Origin: Acinetobacter baylyi DSM 14961 = CIP 107474
GTDB taxonomy: Bacteria; Pseudomonadota; Gammaproteobacteria; Pseudomonadales; Moraxellaceae
Assembly: GCF_000368685.1 (NCBI RefSeq)
Contig: NZ_KB849627.1
Coordinates: forward strand, 210,963-274,962
Direction of reading: 5' to 3'
DNA length: 64,000 bases
Part shown: positions 8,796 to 19,422 of the stretch, in pieces
How the letters are laid out: every line of letters begins with the position of its first letter
Numbering within the stretch: position 1 is the first letter of the stretch
Made by a program: the position numbers and the translations under genes
The notes under the pieces: model-generated
Told to the model about the DNA's origin: nothing
Databases searched by the model: none
Seen by the model: the letters and a program-made list of their open reading frames with translations, nothing else

Positions 8796-9731
8796 TTACA
8801 CCGCTAGACGTGGACGATCAACAACTTGGTTATCTACACCATCAACCAAACGCGTCAATTTTAGATCGAAAACCATTTCAGCGAATGGGCCTTCAACATC
8901 ATTGGCCTTAATGGCTTCAGGATCGGTGTGTTCCACTGCATCAACCACCAAGCCTTCACGGGTTGCATAAGCAAAGTCGTCATAGGTGTACGGATCGCCA
9001 GCCACATTAATTTGCGTAGTTAGTTTGCGGTGTCCATCGGCAGAAACAAAATAGTGAATGTGCGCAGGGCGGTTACCATGACGGCCCAACTGATTCAGCA
9101 ACTGTTGCGTTGGACCTTCTGGTGGGCAACCATAACCCGCAGGCAAAATGGTACGAACGCGATACTGACCGTTTTCATCGGTAATAATACTACGGCGCAT
9201 ATTGAACGCCTGCTGCTCGCCTGTTGGGTCGAAGTGTGAATAAAAGCCTTTGGTATTGGCATGCCAGATTTCAACTTTGGCATTGGGTAAAGGTTTTCCA
9301 TCTGCATCAAAGATCGTGCCATGTAGAATCAGGGTATGACCATTTGGATCACTTCCGTCATCCATGCGCGCATAACCTACCGATTCAGGCGCACCTGCCA
9401 CGTATAGCGGGCCTTCAATGGTACGTGGTGTCGCATTTTCAATACCTAGTGCGGCATCTTCGGCATCCATACGCATATCGAGGTAATGGTCAAAACCCAA
9501 GCCTGGCGAGAGTAAACCAGCTTCTTGATTGGCACCTAGCTGATTTAAATATGCCACACCTGCCCAGTATTCATCTGAAGTGATATTCAAATCTTCAATG
9601 GCTTTATATAAATCTGAAAGCACACGATGGATGATCTGCTTTACACGCGGATTGCCACCTTCTTGCTCAAGTCCGCTTGCAACACGTAAAAAATCTTGCA
9701 CATCCTGAGTATTGAATATTTTAACTTCCAT
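8796..9731 (-). CDS. catA: catechol 1,2-dioxygenase CatA
   Basis: A 311-residue intradiol dioxygenase that opens catechol to cis,cis-muconate, the inducer of the cat and ben genes. The four non-haem Fe(III) ligands are at Tyr164 (KGFY), Tyr200 (ILPAGY), His224 and His226 (RPAHIHYF), the numbering published for the ADP1 enzyme. The helical N-terminal dimerisation domain (about residues 1-105) with its lipid-binding tunnel precedes the catalytic beta sandwich. The gene is a single transcription unit with its own terminator at 8734-8771. The start ATG follows AAGGAG at about 8 bases. Confidence 0.97.
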   Translation of the reverse strand: MEVKIFNTQDVQDFLRVASGLEQEGGNPRVKQIIHRVLSDLYKAIEDLNITSDEYWAGVAYLNQLGANQEAGLLSPGLGFDHYLDMRMDAEDAALGIENATPRTIEGPLYVAGAPESVGYARMDDGSDPNGHTLILHGTIFDADGKPLPNAKVEIWHANTKGFYSHFDPTGEQQAFNMRRSIITDENGQYRVRTILPAGYGCPPEGPTQQLLNQLGRHGNRPAHIHYFVSADGHRKLTTQINVAGDPYTYDDFAYATREGLVVDAVEHTDPEAIKANDVEGPFAEMVFDLKLTRLVDGVDNQVVDRPRLAV

Positions 9732-9969
9732 GGCTTTCTCCTTGAAATCGCCAAAACATCATTTGATAAACTTATCTGTCGACGCTATCGTTGAATGTGT
9801 TGTGCATATCGGTTCAATTAACCTTTGCTTGGTTTGCCTCAGCCTTGAGCTTTACCTTGCTTCACACACCACAAACTTATTTATTTCGATAGTCGTTTCT
9901 ATACCTTCCATACTGATCAACTGTATCTGAAACTCATGGCGACTCCAATTCCTAAGAGAGTATGTTTTC

Positions 9970-9984
9970 ATGCTTTTTTGGTAT
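9970..9984. promoter_or_regulatory. candidate CatM/BenM operator for catA
   Basis: Read on the minus strand it is ATAC-N7-GCAT, one base from the ATAC-N7-GTAT consensus. It overlaps a GTATAC hexamer. It is about 240 bases before the catA start, which would imply a long leader. It is the best match in the gap, but not perfect. Confidence 0.5.
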
Positions 9985-10271
9985 ACTAATTTTTTCGACA
10001 TCTAATTTAAAAATAAATCTTAATAAAAACTTCTAAGCTAAAAATTAAAATAAAACAATAAAATTCAAATATATATAATATATTTAAATTTTAAAAAGTA
10101 AATTTAGCTCATAATGTGATCATTACTATGGTCGAGCAGATATCGCTAAATACCTTCATAAAAGGAATATTCAGGAGTTAAAAAATTGTCATGCATTGAA
10201 CTACTCAAACCTATCGTGGTTTCAACAGGAATGAAATAGAAACAAATTAAGCTGAGTGATATGTCATCTCT

Positions 10272-10305
10272 TAAAAAACAAAATTCGCCTTAGAATAAAG
10301 CGAAT
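10272..10305 (-). terminator. intrinsic terminator downstream of benE
   Basis: On the minus strand ATTCGC pairs with GCGAAT across an 11-base loop (extendable by AA/TT pairs) and is followed by TTTGTTTTTT. It is 40 bases after the benE stop and closes the benABCDE unit. Confidence 0.7.
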
Positions 10306-10345
10306 ATGATAGAAATAATCGAATGGTCTAAATGACAAATTTAGT

Positions 10346-11530
10346 TTAGCTGGCTTTGGGTTTAAGTAAAATAAAATAGGCCAGCATGCCAATACACATC
10401 CCCCAAAACACTGAACTCAAGCCCAAGAAATGCATTCCCGAAACGGTTGCCAAAAAGGTAATCAGTGCAGGATCTCGTTGCTGATCTTCTTGCATGGCAA
10501 TTTTAATATTGCTTGCTATTGCACCCAAAAGCGCAAGTCCGGCCAGTGCAGCAACCAGCTCTTTGGGCAATAAGCTAAACAACGCTACAATACTGCCTGC
10601 AAACACACCTCCTAAAACATAAAACAAACCATTTGCTATTCCAGCAATATAGCGTTTGTCTTTGAGTTCATGTGCATCTTTACCCATACATAAGGTGGCT
10701 GTAATGGAGGCCAGTACAATGGTAATTCCACCTGCAAAGGCAGCAAACAACGAGGCCAAGCTTGCGGCGGCAATAATTGGTTTGGCGGGTGTGTTATACC
10801 CACTGAGTTTTAAAATGGCCATACCAGGCAGAAACTGCCCTGTTAAGCTCACCAAAATTAGCGGCAGCGCCAAATTTAAGGTTGAAAACCATGACCACTC
10901 TGGTGCAATAAACTGCGGGCGTGCAATTTGAAAATCTAGCGGCACCGGATTCATTTTTCCAAGAAAAAAACTAAACGCTACACCACAAATAAGTACCCAA
11001 AGCATGCAGTAACGTGGTGAAAAGCGTCGACTGATCAGATAACACAGCAACATGCTAAACACGATCAGCGGTAAAGTATCGGTGGCAAGAAATAGCCCAA
11101 GACCAAACTGGAATAAAATGCCGGCCATCATGCCAGCAGCAATTCCCTGCGGTATCCATTTGAGTAGTTTGTCAAAATAGCCGGTAATGCCGACCAGAAA
11201 AATCACAATTGCCGCGGTAATATAAGCGGCAACGGCTTCATTTAAACTAATGTTGGGAAACAAAGTAACCAACAATGCTGTCCCGGGTGCCGACCACGCG
11301 GTCACTACAGGTGTTTTAAACCGAATAGATAAAAAAATACCTGTCACGGCGGCACCGATCGAAATAGCCCAAATCCAAGAGATCATCATCTCTGTCGAGA
11401 CATGTGCTTTTTGTGCCGCCTGAAAGAAGATAATTAACGGGCCCGAGTATGAAATCAGGACCGCTAAAAAGCCTGCAATCGTGGCCGATAACGACCAATC
11501 TTGCTTCAATGTTTTTAACAGGGTTGTCAT
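10346..11530 (-). CDS. benE: benzoate membrane transporter BenE
   Basis: A 394-residue integral membrane protein with about 12 hydrophobic segments. The N-terminus DWSLSATIAGFLAVLISYSGPLIIFFQAA and the FAAFAGGITIVLASITATLCMGKDAH region are typical of the BenE family of benzoate:H+ symporters. It is the last gene of benABCDE, 41 bases after benD, followed by a terminator. In ADP1 BenK is the better-characterised benzoate permease, so BenE is probably an additional inner-membrane carrier. The start ATG has AGGAGG in front. Confidence 0.92.
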   Translation of the reverse strand: MTTLLKTLKQDWSLSATIAGFLAVLISYSGPLIIFFQAAQKAHVSTEMMISWIWAISIGAAVTGIFLSIRFKTPVVTAWSAPGTALLVTLFPNISLNEAVAAYITAAIVIFLVGITGYFDKLLKWIPQGIAAGMMAGILFQFGLGLFLATDTLPLIVFSMLLCYLISRRFSPRYCMLWVLICGVAFSFFLGKMNPVPLDFQIARPQFIAPEWSWFSTLNLALPLILVSLTGQFLPGMAILKLSGYNTPAKPIIAAASLASLFAAFAGGITIVLASITATLCMGKDAHELKDKRYIAGIANGLFYVLGGVFAGSIVALFSLLPKELVAALAGLALLGAIASNIKIAMQEDQQRDPALITFLATVSGMHFLGLSSVFWGMCIGMLAYFILLKPKAS

Positions 11531-11571
11531 GATGCCTCCTTGCAGTCTCCCTTTAAATAATGACCATCAGA

Positions 11572-12357
11572 TCATCCCTGATCGCCTCCACCCACCGGAA
11601 GCACGCTGCCCGTGATGTAAGAAGATTCATCTGAGGCTAAAAAGGTAATCGCATTGACTTGTTCATCAATACTGCCATAACGCCCTAAAAAGCTTCGATC
11701 AATGGTTTGGTCAACCACTTGTTGCATCCAGACTTGTTCACTTTTCGATAAAGGCTGGGCATTACGTGGAATCTTACGCGGCGGTGCTTTAGTTCCTCCC
11801 GTTGCAACCGCATTCACACGAATACCATGCTGGGCATGCTCAAAGGCAAGTGAAGCCGTTAAGGCATTTACACCGCCTTTAGAAGCCGAATATGGAATTC
11901 GGTGAATACCTCGTGTCGCAATTGACGACACATTTACAATAGTGCCCTGTTGATGTTTTAGCATTTCTGGAAGTACTGCACGGCAGCACCAGAGCGCTGG
12001 AAATAGGGAGCGATGAACCTCCTGAATAATTTCCTCTTCTGAAAACTCCTGAAAGGGTTTCATCCAGATTGCACCACCGACATTATTGATCAGCACGTCG
12101 ATGCGTCCGTATTCGGCAATTGCATGTGATACCACCAACTCTGCGCCAGCATAAGTTTCCAAATCTGTCTCAACAGCAATTGCCAATGCGCCCAAGGCTT
12201 TGATCTCAGCCAATACCGCCTGAATCAGATCAGAACGGTCGGCCAATATCAGACACCCTCCCTCTTGGGCAATCCGTAGTGCAACACCACGACCAATGCC
12301 TTGAGCTGCACCTGTTACAATGACAACTTTATGTTCAAAACGTTGTGTCGAATTCAT
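11572..12357 (-). CDS. benD: cis-diol dehydrogenase BenD (1,2-dihydroxycyclohexa-3,5-diene-1-carboxylate dehydrogenase)
   Basis: A 261-residue short-chain dehydrogenase. The NAD-binding TGAAQGIGRG motif (about residues 16-25), the NNVGG motif and the catalytic Ser with YSASKGG are present. It oxidises and decarboxylates the benzoate cis-diol to catechol, producing NADH. It lies 18 bases after benC in benABCDE. The C-terminal ITGSVLPVGGGDQG is a normal SDR end. Confidence 0.95.
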   Translation of the reverse strand: MNSTQRFEHKVVIVTGAAQGIGRGVALRIAQEGGCLILADRSDLIQAVLAEIKALGALAIAVETDLETYAGAELVVSHAIAEYGRIDVLINNVGGAIWMKPFQEFSEEEIIQEVHRSLFPALWCCRAVLPEMLKHQQGTIVNVSSIATRGIHRIPYSASKGGVNALTASLAFEHAQHGIRVNAVATGGTKAPPRKIPRNAQPLSKSEQVWMQQVVDQTIDRSFLGRYGSIDEQVNAITFLASDESSYITGSVLPVGGGDQG

Positions 12358-12375
12358 ATCGGTCTCCGTTTTGAG

Positions 12376-13454
<1,079 letters not shown>

Positions 13455-13464
13455 TATAACTGAT

Positions 13465-13974
13465 TTAAATATGATAAATATCAATGACTTGATTAATATA
13501 GTCATTCTTAAGCATCACATACTTGCTCAAGATTTTTGGTTGTTCACCTGAGAAATCGATTACATAGCGTGACATGCCAAAATAGCTGTAACTGTTTTTA
13601 TAGCGGAAACTGAGCGTATTCCAGTTAAAACGTACTGTGATTTGAAGGCCATCACGTGATTCAACTTCGATATTGCTAATATTGTGTGCCGTACGCGTAT
13701 CTGGCATGGTCGCCGATGAACGCTCGGTTTTAATCCGAAATACTCGATCTTCAAGACCTTGGCGATCTGGATAATAAATCAGCGAAATCTCAGTTTGGGG
13801 GTTTTCAGTGAGCTGGTCGTTATCGTCCCACGCGGGCATCCAAAATGAGGCTTGAGGTGCATAACATTCAAGCCAGTCATCCCATTGCTCATCATCTAAA
13901 AAACGGGCCTCGCTATACAAAAACTGGCTAATCTGTTCGATGCTGATGGTGTCTAAAAGTGCTGTAGCATTCAT
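13465..13974 (-). CDS. benB: benzoate 1,2-dioxygenase small (beta) subunit BenB
   Basis: A 169-residue ring-hydroxylating dioxygenase beta subunit with the NTF2-like fold. It starts [40 protein letters not shown], where the W-x-x-W-L-x-x-Y pattern is typical. It forms the alpha3beta3 oxygenase with BenA and has no cofactor of its own. Its ATG overlaps the benA TGA as ATGA, so the two subunits are translationally coupled. Confidence 0.95.
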
Positions 13975-15356
13975 GCGTTCTCTCCCTGACGCGATGCAAA
14001 TTCTTTTTCCGCAGCAATCGCTTGCTTCATACTTTTGAGCCAGTATTGATGCTGTGCCAAATACAAGCCTTCGTCTTCAGTTTTAATACCACTAATAGCC
14101 GGTTTTAATCCGATTTCATTAGCGGCATCATCTGGTCCATAAATCCAATGTTTTGATCCGCGGCACATGTCGTTCCATTCCAGTTCGATACCTGCATAAC
14201 CAGCCTGACAGGCACGGAACTCCTCAAGATCGTCTGGCGTCGCCATTCCAGATGCATTAAAGAAATCTTCATACTGGCGAATACGGCGTGCACGCGCTTC
14301 GGGTGCTTCACCTACAGGCGCAATACAGTAAATGGTGACTTCGGTTTTATTGACCGAAATTGGACGTAAAACACGAATTTGCGAACCAAACTGATCCATC
14401 AGGTACACGTTTGGATATAAACACAAGTTACGTGAGCGTTCGATCATCCATTTCGACATTGCAGCACCGAATTTTTCGGTATATTCCGCTGCTTTAGGAA
14501 AGTTTGGTCGGTCTTCCGGATTACCCCATTGTGTCCAGAGCAACATATGACCATGTTCAAATCCATATGAACCGCCACCATGTTTCCCCCACGAGCCCGC
14601 GCTCATCGCGCGAATGGTATCACCTGCCTGTTTTTCTTTACGATGCTGCGTGGTGGCTGCATAGTTCCAGTGCACCGCCGAAACATGATAGCCATCTGCT
14701 CCGTTTTCTGCGGTCAACTTCCAGTTTCCTTCATAGGTGTAGGTCGAAACACCACGCAGTACTTCAAGGCCCTGATCGGATTGCCCGACAATCATGTCGA
14801 TAATTTTGGTGGTTTCCCCCAAAAACTCTTGCAGTGACGGTACATCAGGATTCAGACTGCCAAATAAAAAACCTTTATAACTTTCAAAACGCGCCACCTT
14901 TTTTAAGTCGTGGGAACCGTCCTGATTAAAACAATCTGAATAACCAGCATCGCTTGGATCTTTCACCTTCAACAATTTTCCTGAGTTATTGAAGGTCCAG
15001 CCATGAAATGGGCAAGTATATGTGGTCTTATTACCACGCTTATGACGGCACAGCTGTGCACCACGATGTGAACATGCGTTAATCATGGCGTTGAGTTCAC
15101 CGTTGCGATTACGCGCAATCAAAATCGGTTGTCTGCCAATATAGGTGGTGTAATAGTCGTTGTTGTTGGGAATCTGGCTTTCATGAGCCAAATAAACCCA
15201 ATTTCCTTCGAAAATGTATTTCATTTCAAGATCAAAAAGTGCCTGATCTGTAAATACAGAACGATGTAACTTAAATTCACCTGTTTCGGTATTGTCTACA
15301 AGCAGTTCATCAATTCGGTCAAGATGGCTAGTATTAATGACGGGAATACGTGGCAT
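13971..15356 (-). CDS. benA: benzoate 1,2-dioxygenase large (alpha) subunit BenA
   Basis: 461 residues from [15 protein letters not shown]; the start at 15356 has GAAAGGAT before it and is preferred to a frame start 7 codons upstream. Rieske [2Fe-2S] ligands are Cys95, His97, Cys115 and His118 ([15 protein letters not shown]). The catalytic mononuclear iron site lies in [14 protein letters not shown]. It dihydroxylates benzoate to the cis-diol with O2 and electrons from BenC. First gene of benABCDE, transcribed away from benM, with three BenM-type sites in the gap. Confidence 0.97.
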
Positions 15357-15576
15357 ATCCTTTCTCCAACATTCCAAAATAAGAAACTTGTCTAGGCCAG
15401 AGCAAAACGCTGTGCTTAGTCAAACATTCAATTAAACAACGCAACGCATAAAATGTTTACTTAACGGCAGAACCGACAAATAAAACGAATATCCATTTCA
15501 GCTTTCAATTTTCCAAATTGAAGAAAGCATTTAATGGGTCAAGCCCCTGCCTTCTTCTTGTCTTTCTTGCTTGTTT

Positions 15577-15591
15577 ATACCTTAAAAGAAT
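15577..15591. promoter_or_regulatory. BenM site 3 upstream of benA
   Basis: On the minus strand it reads ATTC-N7-GTAT, the published form of BenM site 3. It is 31 bp from site 2 and close to the benA promoter, so occupancy without inducer would repress. Confidence 0.8.
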
Positions 15592-15607
15592 GTTTTAATA
15601 AGTTCAA

Positions 15608-15622
15608 ACACATTATTTGTAT
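15608..15622. promoter_or_regulatory. BenM site 2 upstream of benA
   Basis: On the minus strand it reads ATAC-N7-GTGT, the published site 2 variant. It is exactly 21 bp (two helical turns) from site 1, as expected for adjacent dimers of a LysR tetramer. Confidence 0.82.
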
Positions 15623-15628
15623 AATAAA

Positions 15629-15643
15629 ATACCTATGGAGTAT
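15629..15643. promoter_or_regulatory. BenM site 1 (benM/benA intergenic)
   Basis: A perfect ATAC-N7-GTAT dyad, the highest-affinity BenM/CatM site. It ends 6 bases before the benM start codon, so binding should also limit benM expression. Confidence 0.88.
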
Positions 15644-15649
15644 TTTTAA

Positions 15650-16564
15650 ATGGAACTTAGACATCTCCGCTATTTTGTGGCTGTGGTTGAGGAGCAAAGC
15701 TTCACCAAAGCCGCAGACAAATTATGCATTGCACAGCCGCCCTTAAGCCGACAAATTCAAAATCTTGAAGAAGAATTGGGGATTCAGCTTTTAGAGCGCG
15801 GCAGCAGACCGGTCAAGACAACACCTGAGGGTCACTTTTTTTATCAGTACGCCATCAAACTATTGTCGAATGTCGATCAAATGGTTTCCATGACCAAGCG
15901 CATTGCCTCGGTTGAAAAAACCATTCGTATCGGATTTGTGGGTTCGCTCCTATTTGGTTTACTGCCACGGATTATTCATTTGTATCGTCAGGCACACCCC
16001 AATTTACGCATTGAACTTTACGAAATGGGCACCAAGGCACAAACCGAAGCATTAAAAGAAGGCCGTATCGATGCCGGATTTGGTCGACTTAAAATCAGTG
16101 ATCCCGCCATTAAACGTACCTTATTGCGTAATGAACGTTTGATGGTAGCCGTACATGCCAGCCATCCGCTTAATCAAATGAAAGATAAAGGCGTGCACTT
16201 AAATGATTTAATTGATGAAAAAATTTTGCTTTATCCAAGCTCGCCTAAGCCTAATTTTTCTACCCATGTAATGAATATCTTTTCTGATCATGGCTTAGAA
16301 CCCACCAAAATTAATGAAGTCCGTGAAGTTCAACTGGCGCTTGGATTGGTGGCAGCGGGTGAAGGAATTTCATTGGTACCGGCCAGTACGCAAAGTATCC
16401 AGCTTTTTAATCTGAGCTATGTGCCGCTTCTAGATCCCGATGCCATCACGCCCATCTATATTGCCGTGCGCAATATGGAGGAAAGCACTTATATTTATTC
16501 GTTGTACGAAACGATTCGCCAGATATATGCCTATGAAGGTTTTACTGAGCCGCCAAACTGGTAA
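15650..16564 (+). CDS. benM: LysR-type regulator BenM
   Basis: A 304-residue LysR regulator starting [20 protein letters not shown], closely similar to CatM at 4988 throughout. The DNA-binding domain ([25 protein letters not shown]) is nearly identical to that of CatM, which explains overlapping targets. BenM responds synergistically to benzoate and cis,cis-muconate; the family has an extra benzoate pocket beside the muconate site. It is divergent from benA and convergent with benK, with a strong bidirectional terminator after it. Confidence 0.95.
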   Translation: MELRHLRYFVAVVEEQSFTKAADKLCIAQPPLSRQIQNLEEELGIQLLERGSRPVKTTPEGHFFYQYAIKLLSNVDQMVSMTKRIASVEKTIRIGFVGSLLFGLLPRIIHLYRQAHPNLRIELYEMGTKAQTEALKEGRIDAGFGRLKISDPAIKRTLLRNERLMVAVHASHPLNQMKDKGVHLNDLIDEKILLYPSSPKPNFSTHVMNIFSDHGLEPTKINEVREVQLALGLVAAGEGISLVPASTQSIQLFNLSYVPLLDPDAITPIYIAVRNMEESTYIYSLYETIRQIYAYEGFTEPPNW

Positions 16565-16565
16565 C

Positions 16566-16606
16566 AAAAAACCCATCAGACTGTGAGGTGCTGATGGGTT
16601 TTTATA
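16566..16606. terminator. bidirectional terminator between benM and benK
   Basis: AAACCCATCAG pairs with CTGATGGGTTT over an 11-base loop. Runs of A before and T after the stem allow it to work in both directions for the convergent benM and benK units. Confidence 0.85.
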
Positions 16607-16616
16607 ATTTTTTAGA

Positions 16617-18017
16617 TTAATGCGAGACTGCTTCGTTCACTTTCACCGTAGTGGTGTCGTTTTGATTGGCAATCGGGCTGATCGGTTCAGGTTGATACAT
16701 ACGTCTGTCATTGATTAAAAATACCGTGACAATACCAAGAACCGCAGGAATACTCAGTGCCAGAAAGTTATAGAAGTGCGGCAGTTGCAAAGACAATAAC
16801 CACCCAGTCAAGATTGGCCCTAAAATTGCGCCGACACGTCCCATGCCAAGCCCCCAACCAATTCCAGTAGAGCGAACATTTGGCGCATAAAATTTTGCCA
16901 TATAGGCCAGCAGCATAATTTGAGCACCAATTGAGGCTGCGCCCGCACATGCAATTAAGATATACAAAATCACACTGCTAAACTGGAAAGACAACAGACT
17001 CAGTGAAATCGCACCCAGCAATAACAAGCCCATGGTCACAAATTTGACGTTATAGCGGTCCGCCAGATATCCACCCAAAATAGAGCCGATCATTCCCCCC
17101 ACGTTTAAAGAGAACAAGAAAATGAGACTCTTCGAGAGGTTATAACCTGCTTCAATCATCAGTTTTGGCAACCAGTTCCCCAGTGCATAAACCATAATCA
17201 GTGTCATAAAAATTGAGCACCAGAACATCATCGTACTAAACGCACGCTGTTCCTGAAAAATCATTTTGACTGGCGCTTGTGCCTGATTTTGATTCGATGA
17301 GTTCAGTACAAAAACATGATCGGGCTGATACTGATACGACGGCACCATTTTGGTCATAATAAAACGAACCGTTTCATCTTTCTTTTTGCGAACCAAATAG
17401 TCAATCGATTCAGGCAAAACTTTCATGAGAGGCAATAACAACACCAATGGAATTCCGGCAATCATAAACATGATTTTCCAGCCATAAAGCGGCACTAAAA
17501 TCGACCCCAGAAAAGCTGCCGTCATGCCGCCAATGGCATAACCACTAAACATCAAGGTTACAAAAAAACTTTTAAATTTTTTCGGTGCGTACTCACTGAC
17601 CAGTGCAATTACGTTTGGCATTACACCACCAATGCCTACACCTGCCAAAAAGCGAAATATGGAAAATTGCGTGGTGGTTTCAGAAAAACCGCACAATACC
17701 GTGCACAAGCTAAATAAAATAATACAGACCGCAATGACTTTTTTACGGCTCACACCCAAATGTTCAAGCTTGTCGGCGATGGTGCCAAAAATCAGGGCAC
17801 CAAACATCATACCAAACAATGCAATACTGCCAATAAAGCCTGCGGTAACCGGATCAATGGCCCACTCTTTCATCAGAAGCGGTAGCGCCACCCCGTAAAT
17901 TACCAGATCGTAGCCATCAAAAATAATAATGAGGGTACTGAGTATAATCACTCGCCAATGAAACGGCGTGAGCTTTGAGTCGTCAATCATCTGATTGACA
18001 TTAATTTCTCTAGACAT
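16617..18017 (-). CDS. benK: benzoate permease BenK (major facilitator superfamily)
   Basis: 466 residues from MSREINVNQMIDDSKLTPFHW; the start at 18017 has GGAGGA before it and gives the known BenK length. Twelve transmembrane segments are visible. The aromatic acid:H+ symporter signature DGYDLVIYGVALPLL is in the first helix, the loop 2-3 motif GTIADKLEHLGVSRKK follows, and the loop 8-9 motif GGYLADRYNVK is present. It brings benzoate across the inner membrane. It follows benP by 37 bases, forming the benPK operon. Confidence 0.94.
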   Translation of the reverse strand: MSREINVNQMIDDSKLTPFHWRVIILSTLIIIFDGYDLVIYGVALPLLMKEWAIDPVTAGFIGSIALFGMMFGALIFGTIADKLEHLGVSRKKVIAVCIILFSLCTVLCGFSETTTQFSIFRFLAGVGIGGVMPNVIALVSEYAPKKFKSFFVTLMFSGYAIGGMTAAFLGSILVPLYGWKIMFMIAGIPLVLLLPLMKVLPESIDYLVRKKKDETVRFIMTKMVPSYQYQPDHVFVLNSSNQNQAQAPVKMIFQEQRAFSTMMFWCSIFMTLIMVYALGNWLPKLMIEAGYNLSKSLIFLFSLNVGGMIGSILGGYLADRYNVKFVTMGLLLLGAISLSLLSFQFSSVILYILIACAGAASIGAQIMLLAYMAKFYAPNVRSTGIGWGLGMGRVGAILGPILTGWLLSLQLPHFYNFLALSIPAVLGIVTVFLINDRRMYQPEPISPIANQNDTTTVKVNEAVSH

Positions 18018-18054
18018 AACATTCCTCCATCCATAAGGATTTAGCACCAAGCAC

Positions 18055-19302
18055 TCAGAATTTTTTGGTGTAAGTTAGAAATAAACGATTTTCGTTAAAA
18101 TCCGTTCCATAACGGACTTTATACGGGATATACAACCACTGGAATCCGACGCCTTTTAGCTTTGGATTTTGAAAGGCATAATTCAAAATAAAGTTGCTTT
18201 CTTGCTCTTTGTTTTTCAGACCTGTTGCGGTCTTAAAGTCGTACCCATACACATGCTTAAAGGTAAAATTTAAACCCGGTACATAATCTTTAAAGTCGTA
18301 GCCATAGATAAAGTGAACTGATTTTTCATCAGATTTAAAGAAGCCTGTGGTGTTCCAGTTGATGAAATAGGTTTCAGGTAAAAAACCATCTGGCAGTGGG
18401 TAAGCATCTCCCACAATTTGCTGATAACCCAATCCGACAGTATGATTTCGGTATTTCAAAGTTTCTAAAATTCCGAAGTTTTGGCTATCAATGTTGTAAT
18501 TTTTATTGTCTTCACTGGCATTAAAATATTTAAGCTTGGTATGCAACGAGGCCTCAGGCGAAAGCTTGTAGCTATAATCTGCGCCAAGATAATGTTTGTT
18601 ATAAAGATTTTCTAAATTACCAAAATAATATTCAAGCTTTAAATTCGGTAAAACCTGATACTTTAAATCGATGTAATTTAAACCGTCCGAAACGTATTTG
18701 ATGCCATTTTTGGTGAAGGTCAGTTTACGAAAATCTTCTTCGTTACGTGGTGATACTTTAGAAATTATCCCGATTTCACCGGTAAGTTTACTGGTCAGTT
18801 TCGAATTGAGGCTAACGCCCTGATACGAAGTCAGTAACTGACGGCTACGGTCTACCGCAGTGACAGGTAAATCTGGCCAAAGCTCACCCACACGAAGTTC
18901 GGTTTGATCATATTTAAGTTTAAGTGTTCCACCATATTTCAAATAATCACGCGCCTGCTTTTGGCTTACCGGATCAAAAGGTAAAATGGTATCCGCCACC
19001 CCCTTGTCATGACTCAAACGAACCGCATATTGCACTGAACCATCCACACCAATTTCAAGTCCATCGATGGGTGTTTTGTAATAGTCAGATTTATAAAATA
19101 AAGAAGCGCCTTGCGACCAGCTACCGGTGTCCTTGACAGCATTGCCGTCATAATCACGATCGATATAAGCGTTTTTGAGGCTAAGTGTCCAGTTATCTTG
19201 AGCATTGACCACTGTCGGTATCACACCGATACAGCCTACCATGCCAAAAGTAACCCCCATTCGTAGCATAAACTGATAAAGACGCGTTGTTGAATATTGC
19301 AT
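18055..19302 (-). CDS. benP: OprD-family outer-membrane porin BenP
   Basis: 415 residues from MQYSTTRLYQFMLRMG; this start has GAAGGAC before it and places a signal peptide at the N-terminus (cleavage likely after VVNAQ or nearby). Upstream in-frame starts give an implausible leader. The body begins NWTLSLKNAYIDRDYDG, the usual start of the OprD/OccK beta-barrel family, and ends in YTKKF with the terminal Phe needed for outer-membrane assembly. It probably gives benzoate or its esters a path through the outer membrane. It is first in benPK. Confidence 0.9.
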   Translation of the reverse strand: MQYSTTRLYQFMLRMGVTFGMVGCIGVIPTVVNAQDNWTLSLKNAYIDRDYDGNAVKDTGSWSQGASLFYKSDYYKTPIDGLEIGVDGSVQYAVRLSHDKGVADTILPFDPVSQKQARDYLKYGGTLKLKYDQTELRVGELWPDLPVTAVDRSRQLLTSYQGVSLNSKLTSKLTGEIGIISKVSPRNEEDFRKLTFTKNGIKYVSDGLNYIDLKYQVLPNLKLEYYFGNLENLYNKHYLGADYSYKLSPEASLHTKLKYFNASEDNKNYNIDSQNFGILETLKYRNHTVGLGYQQIVGDAYPLPDGFLPETYFINWNTTGFFKSDEKSVHFIYGYDFKDYVPGLNFTFKHVYGYDFKTATGLKNKEQESNFILNYAFQNPKLKGVGFQWLYIPYKVRYGTDFNENRLFLTYTKKF

Positions 19303-19407
19303 AGGTCCTTCCCAAAAGATCATCCTGATCATGTAATAAAAATAATTATTGATCGCTAATTTATTTTTTTTAATCACGTGTGTCGATATTCAAAAATACA
19401 TATATTC

Positions 19408-19422
19408 ATACCTTTAGGATAT
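19408..19422. promoter_or_regulatory. candidate BenM/CatM site upstream of benP
   Basis: ATAC-N7-ATAT, one base from consensus, about 106 bases before the benP start. A GTAT half site follows at 19431-19434. The benPK operon is known in ADP1 to belong to the benzoate regulon. Confidence 0.5.

Larger units (their letters stand above)
9732..10345. other. 614-base AT-rich gap between catA and benE
   Basis: No convincing gene is present. The side next to catA holds its promoter and a candidate CatM/BenM element at 9970-9984. The stretch from about 10000 to 10110 is very AT-rich and low in complexity. The far end contains the benE terminator (10272-10305). A 72-codon frame on the plus strand near 9712-9930 has no ribosome site and looks accidental. 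Confidence 0.7.

Noticed and set aside
9712..9930. A 72-codon plus-strand frame with hydrophobic residues upstream of catA
   Set aside because: It starts inside catA, has no ribosome site, and its composition is what the AT-rich promoter region would give by chance.
10000..10140. Very AT-rich low-complexity tract as a possible insertion remnant or replication site
   Set aside because: No inverted ends, target duplication, iterons or transposase fragments are visible.
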